Positions 23,129 through 32,717 are shown, numbered from the stretch's first letter. The stretch is DNA of 64,000 bases from Fibrobacter sp. UWB16 (GCF_900215325.1 NZ_OCMS01000002.1:620001-684000), one strand, 5' to 3'. A program made the numbers and translations. The notes: generated from the sequence alone by a model not told the origin.

Positions 23129-26100
23129 GTGAAATCTATCATCAAAAAATTTCAGATTCTTCTTGTTGCCTGTGCAACTGTTTCTAGCTTGGCTTCTTCT
23201 GTCATAGAAGATTCCAGGAAACATTTTATTTTGGACGACGAGGTCTTGGATTCTTCCAGGGAGTCTTGTGAAGATGGCTCGGGAAAGCGTTTTCATCCCG
23301 AACGTGTCGTTTACATGGATTCTGTTCCGTTCCGCCATTATCGCGTGGCTTTGCCGTCGAGCGAAAAGCCTTCGGTTTCTGTGACGAACAGTAAGCTTGT
23401 TCCGCTTGGTTCTTCGCCTTGCAAGTCGACTCCTGCAAAGGTCCAGTCGGTATCTGTTTCGACTCCGTATATCAAAGATGGCGTGTGGGTGACCGATGTC
23501 CTTGTCCCGCTTTACTTAAAACAGGGCGGTTCTGTTGCGCTTCGCAAGGAATTCCGCCTGAATGTCGATTTTGCAACGGCTTCGGCTAGTGGCCGTAATC
23601 CTGGCGCACGTGCATTGATGCATGTGGTGAACAAGCAGGCTGCCTCCCAATTTGGTCTGGCTTCGTCCCGTTCCGTATTGCGCCGTGAAGCAAGTTCCGA
23701 AGTTGACAAAGTTGTCCAGTTGGTCGAACTGGTCGTGGGCGACAAGAATATTGCGACATTTAGCGAAGATGGCGTGTACGCCATTGGGTTCAATGCCATC
23801 CGTAGTGCGCTCAGCAAGATTAACCGTCAGGAGCTTGTGTATGGCATTCCTATAGAAAAGCTTTGCATTTTTGCGGCTTCTCCAGATACACTCCCTGACA
23901 TGGGCCCTGGTGCAAAACTCCGCAACCCGAACCAGCTTTTTGAACTGCCTATCAAAGTTGTGGACCAGAACTCCAATGGTATTTTTGACGATGCCAGCTC
24001 TAGTCGTGGAGACTCCATCTATTTTGTGGGGTACGGCAACGCTTTCTGGAAACGTATCGATGCCGAACCGTATGATGCTCCTAGAACGAGCATGAGCTAT
24101 TTCCATTCGTATTCGCCCTATTCCTACTATCAGCACTTTATTCTTGGGTATAAGGAATCTGGGACTGGCCTTCGCTTGGAAACTCTGGAACCGCCGAAGT
24201 CGACTCCGAAGACGATTGACTGGTATAGATATTTGCGTGCCGAAAAGGACGTGTACTTGCGCGACACCTATTATGGTATGGTGCAGGACTGGGAACATAC
24301 GACTGGTAAGGAATGGTTCTGGGAATGGCACGCCCGAAACGAAGAAACTGTTGTGCCGGCAAGTAAGCTTGGCGCTCAGCAGCCAACCGTAGACTTGCCT
24401 GGTCTTATCGAAGGCAAGGCTGGCTACGCTGCCGTTTCGTTCTTCCCTTACAGGTCTATCAGTGGCGTGGAATCCAGTATTTCTGAATACCAGAGCTCGG
24501 GCGTTTTTTCTACGGAATCCTATAAGAATAGGATGAAGCATATTCATTTCAAGTTTGACGTTAATGGCGAAACGCATTCGAAGACCGATGGTCAAGAAGA
24601 TATCTGGTATGATGGGACTCTTCTGCCGGGCGGCAACTTTGCGATGACGTTTGAGTCGTTCCAGAAGACGGGAAACCAATATGAACTGACTATCCTTCCC
24701 AATAATTATCAGTATGACCGCTTTGACGGGTATTCTGTCGCTTACCCCTGGGATCCGTCGTCTGTTTCAGTAGATTCTGCGGAATGGCTGTTGCCGGGTT
24801 TTGTTTCGGGCGTCATCCGCATTCCAGTGGGCGAGGATGAAAACTTGAACTTGATGAAGTTCAAGAACATGGAGCCTGTCGGTCTTTTGAAAATTGCAAA
24901 TGGGGTAGCTCTTGATAGCATTGGCTATAACGATGATGTGCGTTATATGCTCTATCGCAGTAGCGACCGTCGCAAGGCTATTAGTATCAATGCCATTCCG
25001 GAGCCTTCTAAAAATGTGGTGCAGAATCTTGCCAATATATCGCAGAAGACGGAATACCTGATTATCACGCCCGAAGAATTTTTGGCACCCGCAGAGTCTT
25101 TGGCGGTATTCCGTTCGAGTGACAAGTCGGCAAGTCGATTTGTAACGGCGGTTGTCGCTGCTGAAAATATCTATAGGCATTACACAGGTGGCGCCGCTTC
25201 CCCGATTGCCATCAGAAACTATATCGCCTATGCTCGTAGCGTTTGCCCGGACTTGCGTTTTGTCTTGCTTGCGGGGTCGGGCCATTATGACTATCGTGGC
25301 ATCGATGGACATGGCAAGAACTATATGCCGCCGTTTGAAAAGGAATCGTCGGTAACCGAAGACTTCTTTGCCGTGCTCGATTCTGGAGAGGTTGTTCGTG
25401 GCGCTGTTGCGTACGATGTTGATTTGGCTGTGGGACGCTTGCCTGTTTCGAGCGAAAGCGAATTTGCCAATTATGTCGATAAGGCCAAACGATACGATCA
25501 GATTGGTGTGTTTGACCATGGCGAATGGAAGTCTACGTTACTGATGGCGGCAGATGATGCCCGCAATGGTACTGTCGCTGACGATGCAAAGCATACTGAA
25601 GACCAGGAAGAACTTGCCTCCTTGATTGATTCCGTTTCGAACAAGCTTGGCTTTAGAATGAACTTGAAAAAGGTCTATCTGCTGGATTACGAGTATGATG
25701 CAGCAGGGCAGAAACAGGAAGCCACAAATGATTTCTTGAATATCATGAGTCAGGGCGCCTTGATGACCATGTACTTTGGTCATGGTTCTAAGGTGGCGTG
25801 GGCTTCGGAAGGCTTGCTGAAACCGGCATACTTGCCAAAGCTGACAAATGAAAAGGCTTTCACGATTTTGAATTCCTTCTCGTGTACGGTCGGACGTTTT
25901 GATGAAGGCGATACGAAATCCATGTCTGAAGCGTTTGTTCTGGACCCGGATGTCGGAGCTATTGCAGCAATTGGTGCCTCTCGTGAAACGTTTGAAAGTT
26001 CGAACAAGATTTTTGCTAGAAATTTTGTAAGCCGCGCTGTTCTTGAAAACGGTATTTATCTTGGTGAAGCCTACATGCTTGCCAAGGACAATGTGGTTAA

Positions 26101-27253
26101 GCAGAGTAAAAATATGACCGGCGATGTGTATAACTCGGAACACTATGTATTTGTCGGTGAACCTGTGATTCGCATGCCTTATGCTACGTTGAAAATTTCA
26201 TTGGATAATCCGGTGGATTCCATTCAGGCTCTGGATAAAATGAAGTTGTCTGGAAAGGTGTCTGGAATTTCGTCGGGAAGTATCGCCTTGACCTTGAGAG
26301 AAGGCCGTATTCAAAAGCGCCTTGCAATGCAGAATCGCCTTAACGATACCATCAACGTCAAGTACGATGGACCGCTAATTTATTCGGAAGTTCTTCCTGT
26401 GAAGAATGGACGTTTCGAGACGGAATTTGTGACGCCGAAAAAACTGAATATCGGGGATTCTCTTGCTGAATTGCGTGCATGGGCATATTCTTCAAATGAC
26501 ATTGCCGTTGGTCGCTATCTCGATACGAATATTGTGATTTCGGGTGTCTCGAAATATGCCGATTCCTTGAATGACAAGACTCCACCTGTGATTACGATCC
26601 AATCGTGCAATGCGGGTGCTTCGTCATCCTTTGCCGATGGCCAGCTTGTCAAGCTTTGGACTCCAGCTTGCCTGCAAGTGATTGTCGAAGACGAAACTGC
26701 TCTGGATTATCGCGAACAGGCCGATGAAGGCATTACATTTGAAATGGTGGGGCTTGAAAATCCGTACCATCCTGCTCCGTTCCTGGAACAGGCATCTAAG
26801 CGTGCCGTTGCTCGCAAGTCGATGACGACCGAAAACTATCCTCCGGGAAATTACGTGTTCCGCGTCCGCGCTTTGGACGTCCTTGGAAATGTCGCTGTAA
26901 AGACTATCAATATCGAGATTACGGAATCGATGCAGACCGGACTTTCGGACGTGTTCAACATCCCGAATCCGATGGGCAAGAAGGGCACGACATTCTACTT
27001 CAAGGATCTCGCTGCCGGATCGGGCTCTGTAGTGACGATATTCATTTATAACCAGCATGGCCGTCTTGTCAAGGTTATCAAAGATGCCAAATCGGGCTTG
27101 ACCCATTGGGATGGCAAGGATAATTACGGGCGCCTGCTCGCTAATGGATTGTACCACTATGTTGTTCGAAGCAAAGCTAAGGTCAGCGTTTCGGACTCTA
27201 AGACAAAAACTCAAACTTGGACTAAAAAACAAAAACTGTTGATTTCGAGGTAA
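23129..27253 (+). CDS. porU: PorU-like family C25 peptidase, type IX secretion
   Basis: The frame is open for 95 codons upstream, inside the previous gene; the GTG at 23129 begins a signal peptide (VKSIIKKFQILLVACATVSSL) and is my start, giving 1374 residues. The catalytic C25 (gingipain-like) domain lies at about 665-985, with FGHGSK (His885) and NSFSCTVGRFD (Cys919). That His-Cys distance, 34 residues, is close to the 33 in gingipain R. A FlgD-like Ig domain ends the protein (IPNPMGKKGTTFYF, YNQHGRLVKV, DGKDNYGRLLANGLYHYVV). PorU is the sortase that cleaves cargo and attaches it at the surface in type IX secretion. A C25 cargo protease is the alternative. Confidence 0.82.
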   Translation: MKSIIKKFQILLVACATVSSLASSVIEDSRKHFILDDEVLDSSRESCEDGSGKRFHPERVVYMDSVPFRHYRVALPSSEKPSVSVTNSKLVPLGSSPCKSTPAKVQSVSVSTPYIKDGVWVTDVLVPLYLKQGGSVALRKEFRLNVDFATASASGRNPGARALMHVVNKQAASQFGLASSRSVLRREASSEVDKVVQLVELVVGDKNIATFSEDGVYAIGFNAIRSALSKINRQELVYGIPIEKLCIFAASPDTLPDMGPGAKLRNPNQLFELPIKVVDQNSNGIFDDASSSRGDSIYFVGYGNAFWKRIDAEPYDAPRTSMSYFHSYSPYSYYQHFILGYKESGTGLRLETLEPPKSTPKTIDWYRYLRAEKDVYLRDTYYGMVQDWEHTTGKEWFWEWHARNEETVVPASKLGAQQPTVDLPGLIEGKAGYAAVSFFPYRSISGVESSISEYQSSGVFSTESYKNRMKHIHFKFDVNGETHSKTDGQEDIWYDGTLLPGGNFAMTFESFQKTGNQYELTILPNNYQYDRFDGYSVAYPWDPSSVSVDSAEWLLPGFVSGVIRIPVGEDENLNLMKFKNMEPVGLLKIANGVALDSIGYNDDVRYMLYRSSDRRKAISINAIPEPSKNVVQNLANISQKTEYLIITPEEFLAPAESLAVFRSSDKSASRFVTAVVAAENIYRHYTGGAASPIAIRNYIAYARSVCPDLRFVLLAGSGHYDYRGIDGHGKNYMPPFEKESSVTEDFFAVLDSGEVVRGAVAYDVDLAVGRLPVSSESEFANYVDKAKRYDQIGVFDHGEWKSTLLMAADDARNGTVADDAKHTEDQEELASLIDSVSNKLGFRMNLKKVYLLDYEYDAAGQKQEATNDFLNIMSQGALMTMYFGHGSKVAWASEGLLKPAYLPKLTNEKAFTILNSFSCTVGRFDEGDTKSMSEAFVLDPDVGAIAAIGASRETFESSNKIFARNFVSRAVLENGIYLGEAYMLAKDNVVKQSKNMTGDVYNSEHYVFVGEPVIRMPYATLKISLDNPVDSIQALDKMKLSGKVSGISSGSIALTLREGRIQKRLAMQNRLNDTINVKYDGPLIYSEVLPVKNGRFETEFVTPKKLNIGDSLAELRAWAYSSNDIAVGRYLDTNIVISGVSKYADSLNDKTPPVITIQSCNAGASSSFADGQLVKLWTPACLQVIVEDETALDYREQADEGITFEMVGLENPYHPAPFLEQASKRAVARKSMTTENYPPGNYVFRVRALDVLGNVAVKTINIEITESMQTGLSDVFNIPNPMGKKGTTFYFKDLAAGSGSVVTIFIYNQHGRLVKVIKDAKSGLTHWDGKDNYGRLLANGLYHYVVRSKAKVSVSDSKTKTQTWTKKQKLLISR

Positions 27254-27255
27254 AT

Positions 27256-28125
27256 ATGGAATTACGTGAAAAACCGGGCAAAGTGCAAAAGCTTTTGGAA
27301 CTTTCTCTCCGCTTTCGCCTGATTTTTGTTCTGTTGATGATTGGCTTTTCTGTGGCGTTCCTCGCTACGGGTTGGCAACAGATGGCTTCGCTCCCGTTGG
27401 GCGCATCCGAAGCGCTTGGCATGTGGATTGCAAAATTTACGAATGTCATGTCGGCATGGAACTCTTCGCAGTACATTTTTGTGGCCGCACTTTCGATGAT
27501 TGTGCTGTATTTCGTTTTTGGCGGAGTCCGTGGCGGTTTCGGTGGCTTGCTTGCACTAGCGGCTTTTGTGGGCTCGCTTTTTGCCTTGGGCGGCGATGAA
27601 GATATGTTGCTCATGTTCTTTGGCGTGTTTGCTGGCCTTGCACTTTTGCTGGTGCTCTTTGCCAAGTGGAGTGTCGCCTGTGCGCTGTTCCCGTTTGCCC
27701 TTTCATGGCTTTTGCTCACGGGATTTGTAAGCTGGTTCCCGTTGATGATTGGCAAGGCTTGGCTCATGTGGGCTGTGCTTAGCGCAATCGCTTTCTCGGG
27801 CGTTGTTGCCTTTGCCTTGATTGCCGGCAAGGAACTCGGCGAAGGTGCGCCTCAGGCTGGCGCTCTCGTAAAGGCTGGCAAGAAAATGCTTGCCCCAGTG
27901 ATTATTGCCTCGCTTTTGGCCCTTTCGGCACTTGTCATTGACATGAGCGTCGTTGTGGACTGGAGAAGAATCGGTATTGCAGCCCTTCTTTGGGTGTCGT
28001 TTAACGTGTGGTTCTTCGGTTTTACATTCGGGACGATGTCTTTTGCCCCGTGGGAACGTATCCGCTCCGGCTCTCGCCGCGTCAAAATGAACGACAAGAA
28101 AAAGAAATCTTCAAAGAAAAAATAA
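27256..28125 (+). CDS. polytopic membrane protein of unknown function
   Basis: The 289-residue protein follows the PorU-like gene by 2 bases, with GAGGTAA before its ATG, so the two are cotranscribed. It has about seven or eight hydrophobic segments between residues 20 and 260 and a basic Lys-rich tail (NDKKKKSSKKK). No family recognised. Its position suggests a link to export or to the surface peptidase. Confidence 0.78.
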   Translation: MELREKPGKVQKLLELSLRFRLIFVLLMIGFSVAFLATGWQQMASLPLGASEALGMWIAKFTNVMSAWNSSQYIFVAALSMIVLYFVFGGVRGGFGGLLALAAFVGSLFALGGDEDMLLMFFGVFAGLALLLVLFAKWSVACALFPFALSWLLLTGFVSWFPLMIGKAWLMWAVLSAIAFSGVVAFALIAGKELGEGAPQAGALVKAGKKMLAPVIIASLLALSALVIDMSVVVDWRRIGIAALLWVSFNVWFFGFTFGTMSFAPWERIRSGSRRVKMNDKKKKSSKKK

Positions 28126-28130
28126 AGTTT

Positions 28131-28598
28131 GTCATGCCCGCCATTGCGCGGGCATTTTTCACACTCGTCATCCATACGCACGCTCGTCCCCCATACGCAC
28201 GCTCGTCACCCTGACGCGAAGCGGAAGGGTCCAGTCAATTCTCGCTATCGCAATACAAGAAATGACTGGATGTTTCAGGGCTTCGCCCCTCAACAAGACG
28301 AAGACGTAGGTCGCACTTGTCACCCTGACGCGAAGCGGAAGGGTCCAGTTAAGTCTTGCATTACGCAAAAGCGTCCCGTGCGATTTGCACGAGACGCTTG
28401 TTGTTGGAGTGTGGATGTTTTATTCTTTCTGATTATAAGTTAGATTGTTTTGAAACAAAAAGCCCTACTTTCGTAGGGCTTTTTATGGATAAAAAATCCA
28501 TGTTGAGAAATGGTGTTGAGAATTATGCCACGTGGCACTACTTCGTAGTGCGTGTTGCTTCGCCTCGGATATAGGAGTAAGCAAGCTTACTCCTATAT
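28131..28598. repeat. repeat-rich intergenic region with terminators and long palindromes
   Basis: About 480 bases carry no gene. There is a GTCATGCCCGCC/GCGGGCAT hairpin at 28131-28158 and two near-identical GTCACCCTGACGCGAAGCGG repeats at 28205-28235 and 28319-28349. A strong terminator AAGCCCTAC/GTAGGGCTT with T-run lies at 28457-28484. GCCACGTGGC is at 28527-28536 and CACTAC/GTAGTG at 28536-28550. A 30-base hairpin with 14-base arms ATATAGGAGTAAGC/GCTTACTCCTATAT lies at 28569-28598, just past the yicC stop. Confidence 0.75.
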
Positions 28599-28606
28599 CG
28601 CTCGGC

Positions 28607-29488
28607 TTACGCAACATTCATGGACTGTTCTCTAATGCACTCAATCTCGTTCTTGAGCTCGATGGCAAGTGCTGCGATGTCGGCGTTCTGGCACTTGGTG
28701 CCAAGCGTATTCGCTTCACGACCCATTTCCTGGAGAATGAATCCGAGGTTCTTGCCCTGGGCGCCACCCTTGGCGAGCGCGTCGAGGAACAGCTTGTTGT
28801 GGCTCCTGAATCTCGTGATCTCTTCGTGGATGTCGAGCTTGTCGGCCATGATGCAGGCTTCTTGTAAAAGGCGGACTTCGTCGATTTCGGAATCCTTCAT
28901 GAGCGTGTTGATGCGTTCGCGGAACTTGACCTTCCACGTTTCAATGCGCTGTGGATCGAGGACTTCGACCTTGTCGATGACTTCGTTCAGGTGGATCACA
29001 CGGCGGGTGAGGTCTACGGCGAGGTTTGCGCCTTCCTTTTCGCGCATGGCGATGACGCCGTCCAAAGCCTTGTCGAGTTCAGCCTTCAGGTGCTTTTCCC
29101 AGACTTCGTTGTCGCCGTTGCCGTCGGTGAACTGCAAAACTTCGGGGATGGCAAGCACATGTTCGAGCTTGATGTCGCCCGCAATGCCGTACTTCTTCTG
29201 CATCGCCTTCGTGATTTCTACGAACTTTTCCACGGCAGCTTCGTTGTAGCAAACGGGAATGTTCCCGGCATTGCCTGCACCAAGCGTAATCGAAAAGTTC
29301 ACGGAACCGCGAACGAGCTTGTCCTTAATTTGGGCCTTGAAGTCGTTTTCGAGATAGGCGAAGTTCTTCGGAATTTTGCTCGAAATTTCGAGGAATCGGC
29401 TGTTCACGCTGCGCACTTCGATAACGCACGTGATTCCTTGCAATGTGGATTCGCTCTTGCCGAATCCGGTCATGGAGATAATAGACAT
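28607..29488 (-). CDS. yicC: YicC-family endoribonuclease
   Basis: The 293-residue protein opens with MSIISMTGFGKSES, the family signature, and ends with KNLGFILQEMGREANTLGTK and an Ile/Glu-rich helix, as YicC proteins do. Recent work describes YicC as an RNA-cleaving enzyme affecting small RNA stability. The ATG at 29488 is separated from the metX-metW stop (29490-29492) by a single base, so the genes are probably cotranscribed; a possible earlier start would overlap that gene. Confidence 0.9.
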   Translation of the reverse strand: MSIISMTGFGKSESTLQGITCVIEVRSVNSRFLEISSKIPKNFAYLENDFKAQIKDKLVRGSVNFSITLGAGNAGNIPVCYNEAAVEKFVEITKAMQKKYGIAGDIKLEHVLAIPEVLQFTDGNGDNEVWEKHLKAELDKALDGVIAMREKEGANLAVDLTRRVIHLNEVIDKVEVLDPQRIETWKVKFRERINTLMKDSEIDEVRLLQEACIMADKLDIHEEITRFRSHNKLFLDALAKGGAQGKNLGFILQEMGREANTLGTKCQNADIAALAIELKNEIECIREQSMNVA

Positions 29489-29489
29489 T

Positions 29490-31286
29490 CTAAACCTTTT
29501 TCGAAATTGTCGCAATCACATGTTCGGCGCCAAAGTTCGCGAGCCCAATGGCGGTCAGGAACTTGCTTATCTTGTGTTCATTCTGGAAGTGCAAGTTTTC
29601 AATCTTGAAACCTTCCTTGTTGCACAACGTATAGAAGTCCTTGAGCGTAAGCACGCGGATGTTTGGCGTGTCGTACCATTCGTAGGGGAGTTCTTTGGAA
29701 ATCGGCATGCGACCGTGGAGCATGAGGCTTCCGCGAGCAGACCAGTGGCCGAAATTCGGGAACGTCACGATGACCTGCTTTGCTACGCGCAAAAGTTCGT
29801 TCAAAAGTGCCACCGGGTCGCGGATTTCCTGAATCGTGCGGTTGATAATCGCGTAGTCGAAACTTCCGTCCTTGATGTCCGTGAGACCGCTTTCATCCAA
29901 GTCGCGCTGGATAACTTGTACGTCTTTTTCGAGGCAGTCGAGAATTCCCTTGATGTTCTTTTCGATGCCAAAGCCCGTGACGTTTTTCTTGCGGATAAGG
30001 TAATCTAGCAAGTCGCCACTGCCGCAACCGAGGTCGAGTACATGGCTACCTTCCTTCACGAGCTTGCTGATGCGCTGGAAGTCGCTCTGGTCGTGGAATA
30101 CTGGCAATGCCTGCGTTCCGTTCTGCGGGATAATCTTGGAATCGAGGAAACGGCCCACAGCCTTACCGAGTTCGCCAACTTCAATCAAGAATCCGTCATG
30201 GCCAAACTGCGTGTCGAGTTCGAGGCTCGTCACGGTCTTGCCGACGTTCAAAAGGGCGCTTGTGATGCGGCGGCTCTCGTGCGGCGGGAAAAGCCAGTCG
30301 GTCGAAAGGTTCACGTTCAGAACTTCGGCCTTGATGTCCTTGAAGGCGTTTTCGATGCTGCCGTATTCCGTTTCGAGGTCGAATGCGTCGGTCGCATGGG
30401 CGATGTGCAAGTAGCTGTTGGCGTCAAAGCGGTCAACAAACTTTGTTCCCTGATAACGTAAGTAGCTTTCAATCGGCAAGTCCAGGTCGTACGGCGTCGA
30501 GTAAGTGACGGCGTGGCTTCTGTTCTCCTGGTCTTGGGCGCGCTTGAATTTTTTCTCCATGCCCACGGCAGAGAGGTAGGTGATGTGCGCAAGCTTGCGG
30601 GCGTTTGCAAGGCCAATGTCCGGTCTCGTTTGGCCTTCTTCGTAATAGTCGCCACCGTGGAAGTTCGGGTCCTGCGTGATGACATCGCGGGCCACAACTT
30701 CAAAGCCGAGTGCCTGGCTCGAGAATCTGGGCGAGCTTGCAATCACGATGATGCGCTTCACCTGTTCCGGGTAGTAGATGGCCCACTTCATCGCCTGGAA
30801 TCCACCCATGGATCCGCCGATGACGCTGTAGAATTCCTTGATGCCAAGTGCGTTCGCGAGTTCCTTCTGGGCGTGTACCATATCTCCTATCGTAATGGTA
30901 GGGAATGTGCTGCCGTAGGGCTTGCCCGTACGCGGGTTGATCGTTGCTGGGCCCGTGGAGCCTTTGCATCCACCGAGGATGTTGCTGCAAACCACGAAGA
31001 ATCTGTCGGTATCAATAGCTTTGCCTGGTCCGATGAGTTCGTCCCACCAGCCGGGTTTCTTGTCATTTTCGGTGTACCAGCCGGCGGCGTGCGCATCGGC
31101 GGTTAACGGCGAACAAACCCACACGGCGTTATCGCCGGCGTCGTTCAAAGAGCCGTAGGTCTCGTAACGGATGGTCAGGGCCGGGAGAGTTTTGCCATTC
31201 TCCAGCAAAAAGCCCTGTTCACCATAATCCTTGTTGAAGTCTTTCGGGACTACGGGACCAAATGATTTATGCAAATATTCACTCAT
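29490..31286 (-). CDS. metX: fused homoserine O-acetyltransferase-MetW protein
   Basis: One 598-residue frame joins two enzymes usually made from adjacent genes. Residues 1 to about 385 are MetX: NILGGCKGSTGPA, VIGGSMGGFQ with the nucleophile Ser, STDWLFPP (Asp) and FGHDGFL (His). It acetylates homoserine in methionine synthesis. Residues from about 400 are MetW, a methyltransferase-fold partner: HVLDLGCGSGDLLDYL, NRTIQEIRDP, FPNFGHWSAR and LPYEWYDTPNIR. No frameshift is needed; the link is about 15 residues. TATATT lies 7 bases before the ATG at 31286, suggesting a leaderless mRNA. Confidence 0.93.
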   Translation of the reverse strand: MSEYLHKSFGPVVPKDFNKDYGEQGFLLENGKTLPALTIRYETYGSLNDAGDNAVWVCSPLTADAHAAGWYTENDKKPGWWDELIGPGKAIDTDRFFVVCSNILGGCKGSTGPATINPRTGKPYGSTFPTITIGDMVHAQKELANALGIKEFYSVIGGSMGGFQAMKWAIYYPEQVKRIIVIASSPRFSSQALGFEVVARDVITQDPNFHGGDYYEEGQTRPDIGLANARKLAHITYLSAVGMEKKFKRAQDQENRSHAVTYSTPYDLDLPIESYLRYQGTKFVDRFDANSYLHIAHATDAFDLETEYGSIENAFKDIKAEVLNVNLSTDWLFPPHESRRITSALLNVGKTVTSLELDTQFGHDGFLIEVGELGKAVGRFLDSKIIPQNGTQALPVFHDQSDFQRISKLVKEGSHVLDLGCGSGDLLDYLIRKKNVTGFGIEKNIKGILDCLEKDVQVIQRDLDESGLTDIKDGSFDYAIINRTIQEIRDPVALLNELLRVAKQVIVTFPNFGHWSARGSLMLHGRMPISKELPYEWYDTPNIRVLTLKDFYTLCNKEGFKIENLHFQNEHKISKFLTAIGLANFGAEHVIATISKKV

Positions 31287-31293
31287 ATGCATA

Positions 31294-31299
31294 AATATA
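31294..31299 (-). promoter_or_regulatory. -10-like hexamer, probable leaderless start of metX-metW
   Basis: On the minus strand TATATT, then 7 bases (TATGCAT), then the ATG at 31286. Confidence 0.5.
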
Positions 31300-31350
31300 G
31301 TAAAACATCTAGCAGGTCTGTGGAACCTGATAAATGATTATTACTTGAAT

Positions 31351-31479
31351 TTACCCTGCATCGCCATGGTAAGCTGGAGCGTAGGCTTCTGAGCTAACAT
31401 CCATCAATTGGGCCTGATGGCTCAATTTGATGATTTTTATTTCAGGGGTGATATAAACTTTTTTCTGTTTGTTTTTCAT
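31351..31479 (-). CDS. 42-residue ATGA-coupled small protein
   Basis: This short frame reads MKNKQKKVYITPEIKIIKLS, then HQAQLMDVSSEAYAPAYHGDAG, then TAA. Its ATG overlaps the stop of the secreted-protein gene (ATGA), which argues for real, coupled translation. The layout, a basic start, a KVYxxPEIxxxxL core and a Gly/Asp-ending tail, resembles the small peptides of about 40-60 residues common in Bacteroidetes and relatives, some of which are exported or modified. It has no classic signal peptide. Function unknown. Confidence 0.55.
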   Translation of the reverse strand: MKNKQKKVYITPEIKIIKLSHQAQLMDVSSEAYAPAYHGDAG

Positions 31480-32717
31480 AGTGATTTATAATAGGCTCCT
31501 CTGGCCTTGGGCTTGCCATGTAGGTTACGGCCTTTCAAGTCGTAGTACCGGTTTTTCTTGAGCGAATTTGGGTCAGGGTCAATCTTTCCGATATCTGAGG
31601 TCGTGTTATTTTTTCGATTGATAACGATAACATCCATAGAATAGGGGAGTTCGAAGTCGAGGGGTGTGCTGCTGTAATTGTAAGCGGCACTCTTCGCTAA
31701 AGCTTTTGAGTTTGTTGATTCAGCGGCATACGATCCGTCTGGGTCATAAACAAGGAAGGCGCGCATTGGATGGATTCGAGCTCCTATGCCGAACTGTACG
31801 AATTCACCTGCTTTAACAGCCGTTTGGTATTCTCTTATATAATTGCTTTTTCCTTCTCGTTGGTCTTGTGCCGCAAATCCGTAATATCTTCCTCTAAATT
31901 CGTTTTCGTGAGCGTAGGGATTGGAATAGAAGGGATCCCATTTTTTGAAGGTGTATGTTCCAACAAAGGTCCAATTGCCGATGTGTTGAAAGGGCGGCTT
32001 TGTTTTCTTGAATGTCACAGGGCCTTTGATTTCTAGGCTCGGTGCTTTCATTTTTATGATGTAGGGCGTGTTGGCTTGAATGGTAATTGGAGCTGTTTCG
32101 GGGGAATCATCCCATATGGATATTGTTTCAACTTGCAGTCTGTTTGTTTCGGCATTGGGGGTGACTCCTGCGAATTGGAGAATTTCTGAAATGCCTTCCA
32201 ATTGGTTCGTGCTGGCTTCGAATGGCAAAAATATTGTTGCATAAACATCGAGGTGGTCGAACTTTCGCGTTAGTACAACTTTTTCTGCGTTGAAGTCTTC
32301 GGATATTTTAAAGTCTTCGTCAGCTGCGCAATACCCTTCGATTGTGACAAATTTTTTCTTTTCGTTATCTTCGTTTATGGTTACTGCACCTATGGTTTGG
32401 CTTGTTCCTCCTATAGTGACTGTTGCTGTAGCATAGAATGATTCGTATTGTTCTGTTGATTCAGTGCTGTAATAAACAGTGTATGTCCCCGCATTGATTG
32501 CCGTCGGTATCTCTTCGTATAAATGCCCGCCGTCATAGAGTGTGTATAGTATTGGACCGGAATTTGATTCTGCTGACGTGACGAGCTTTTGGTATGTTCC
32601 GTTGACGACGAGGTCCTTTGCGAAAGTAACCTTTACAGTTGGTTCTTTTTGTTGTGGGGGTGCCGCAAAAGATAGTGCTGATATGCACAGAATGAGCTCC
32701 AATATGAAATTTTTCAT
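31476..32717 (-). CDS. secreted beta-rich protein of unknown function
   Basis: The 413-residue protein has a signal peptide (MKNFILELILCISALSFA) and a beta-rich mature part with a YDGG/AINAGTYTVYY segment resembling MBG-type repeats, then a Trp/Phe-rich central region. It ends with YYDLKGRNLHGKPKARGAYYKSL (pieces: LKGRNLHGKP, KARGAYY), which I recall as a common ending of Fibrobacter extracellular proteins and which may be a sorting or anchoring signal. It is followed by the coupled 42-residue ORF. Function unknown. Confidence 0.75.
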   Translation of the reverse strand: MKNFILELILCISALSFAAPPQQKEPTVKVTFAKDLVVNGTYQKLVTSAESNSGPILYTLYDGGHLYEEIPTAINAGTYTVYYSTESTEQYESFYATATVTIGGTSQTIGAVTINEDNEKKKFVTIEGYCAADEDFKISEDFNAEKVVLTRKFDHLDVYATIFLPFEASTNQLEGISEILQFAGVTPNAETNRLQVETISIWDDSPETAPITIQANTPYIIKMKAPSLEIKGPVTFKKTKPPFQHIGNWTFVGTYTFKKWDPFYSNPYAHENEFRGRYYGFAAQDQREGKSNYIREYQTAVKAGEFVQFGIGARIHPMRAFLVYDPDGSYAAESTNSKALAKSAAYNYSSTPLDFELPYSMDVIVINRKNNTTSDIGKIDPDPNSLKKNRYYDLKGRNLHGKPKARGAYYKSL

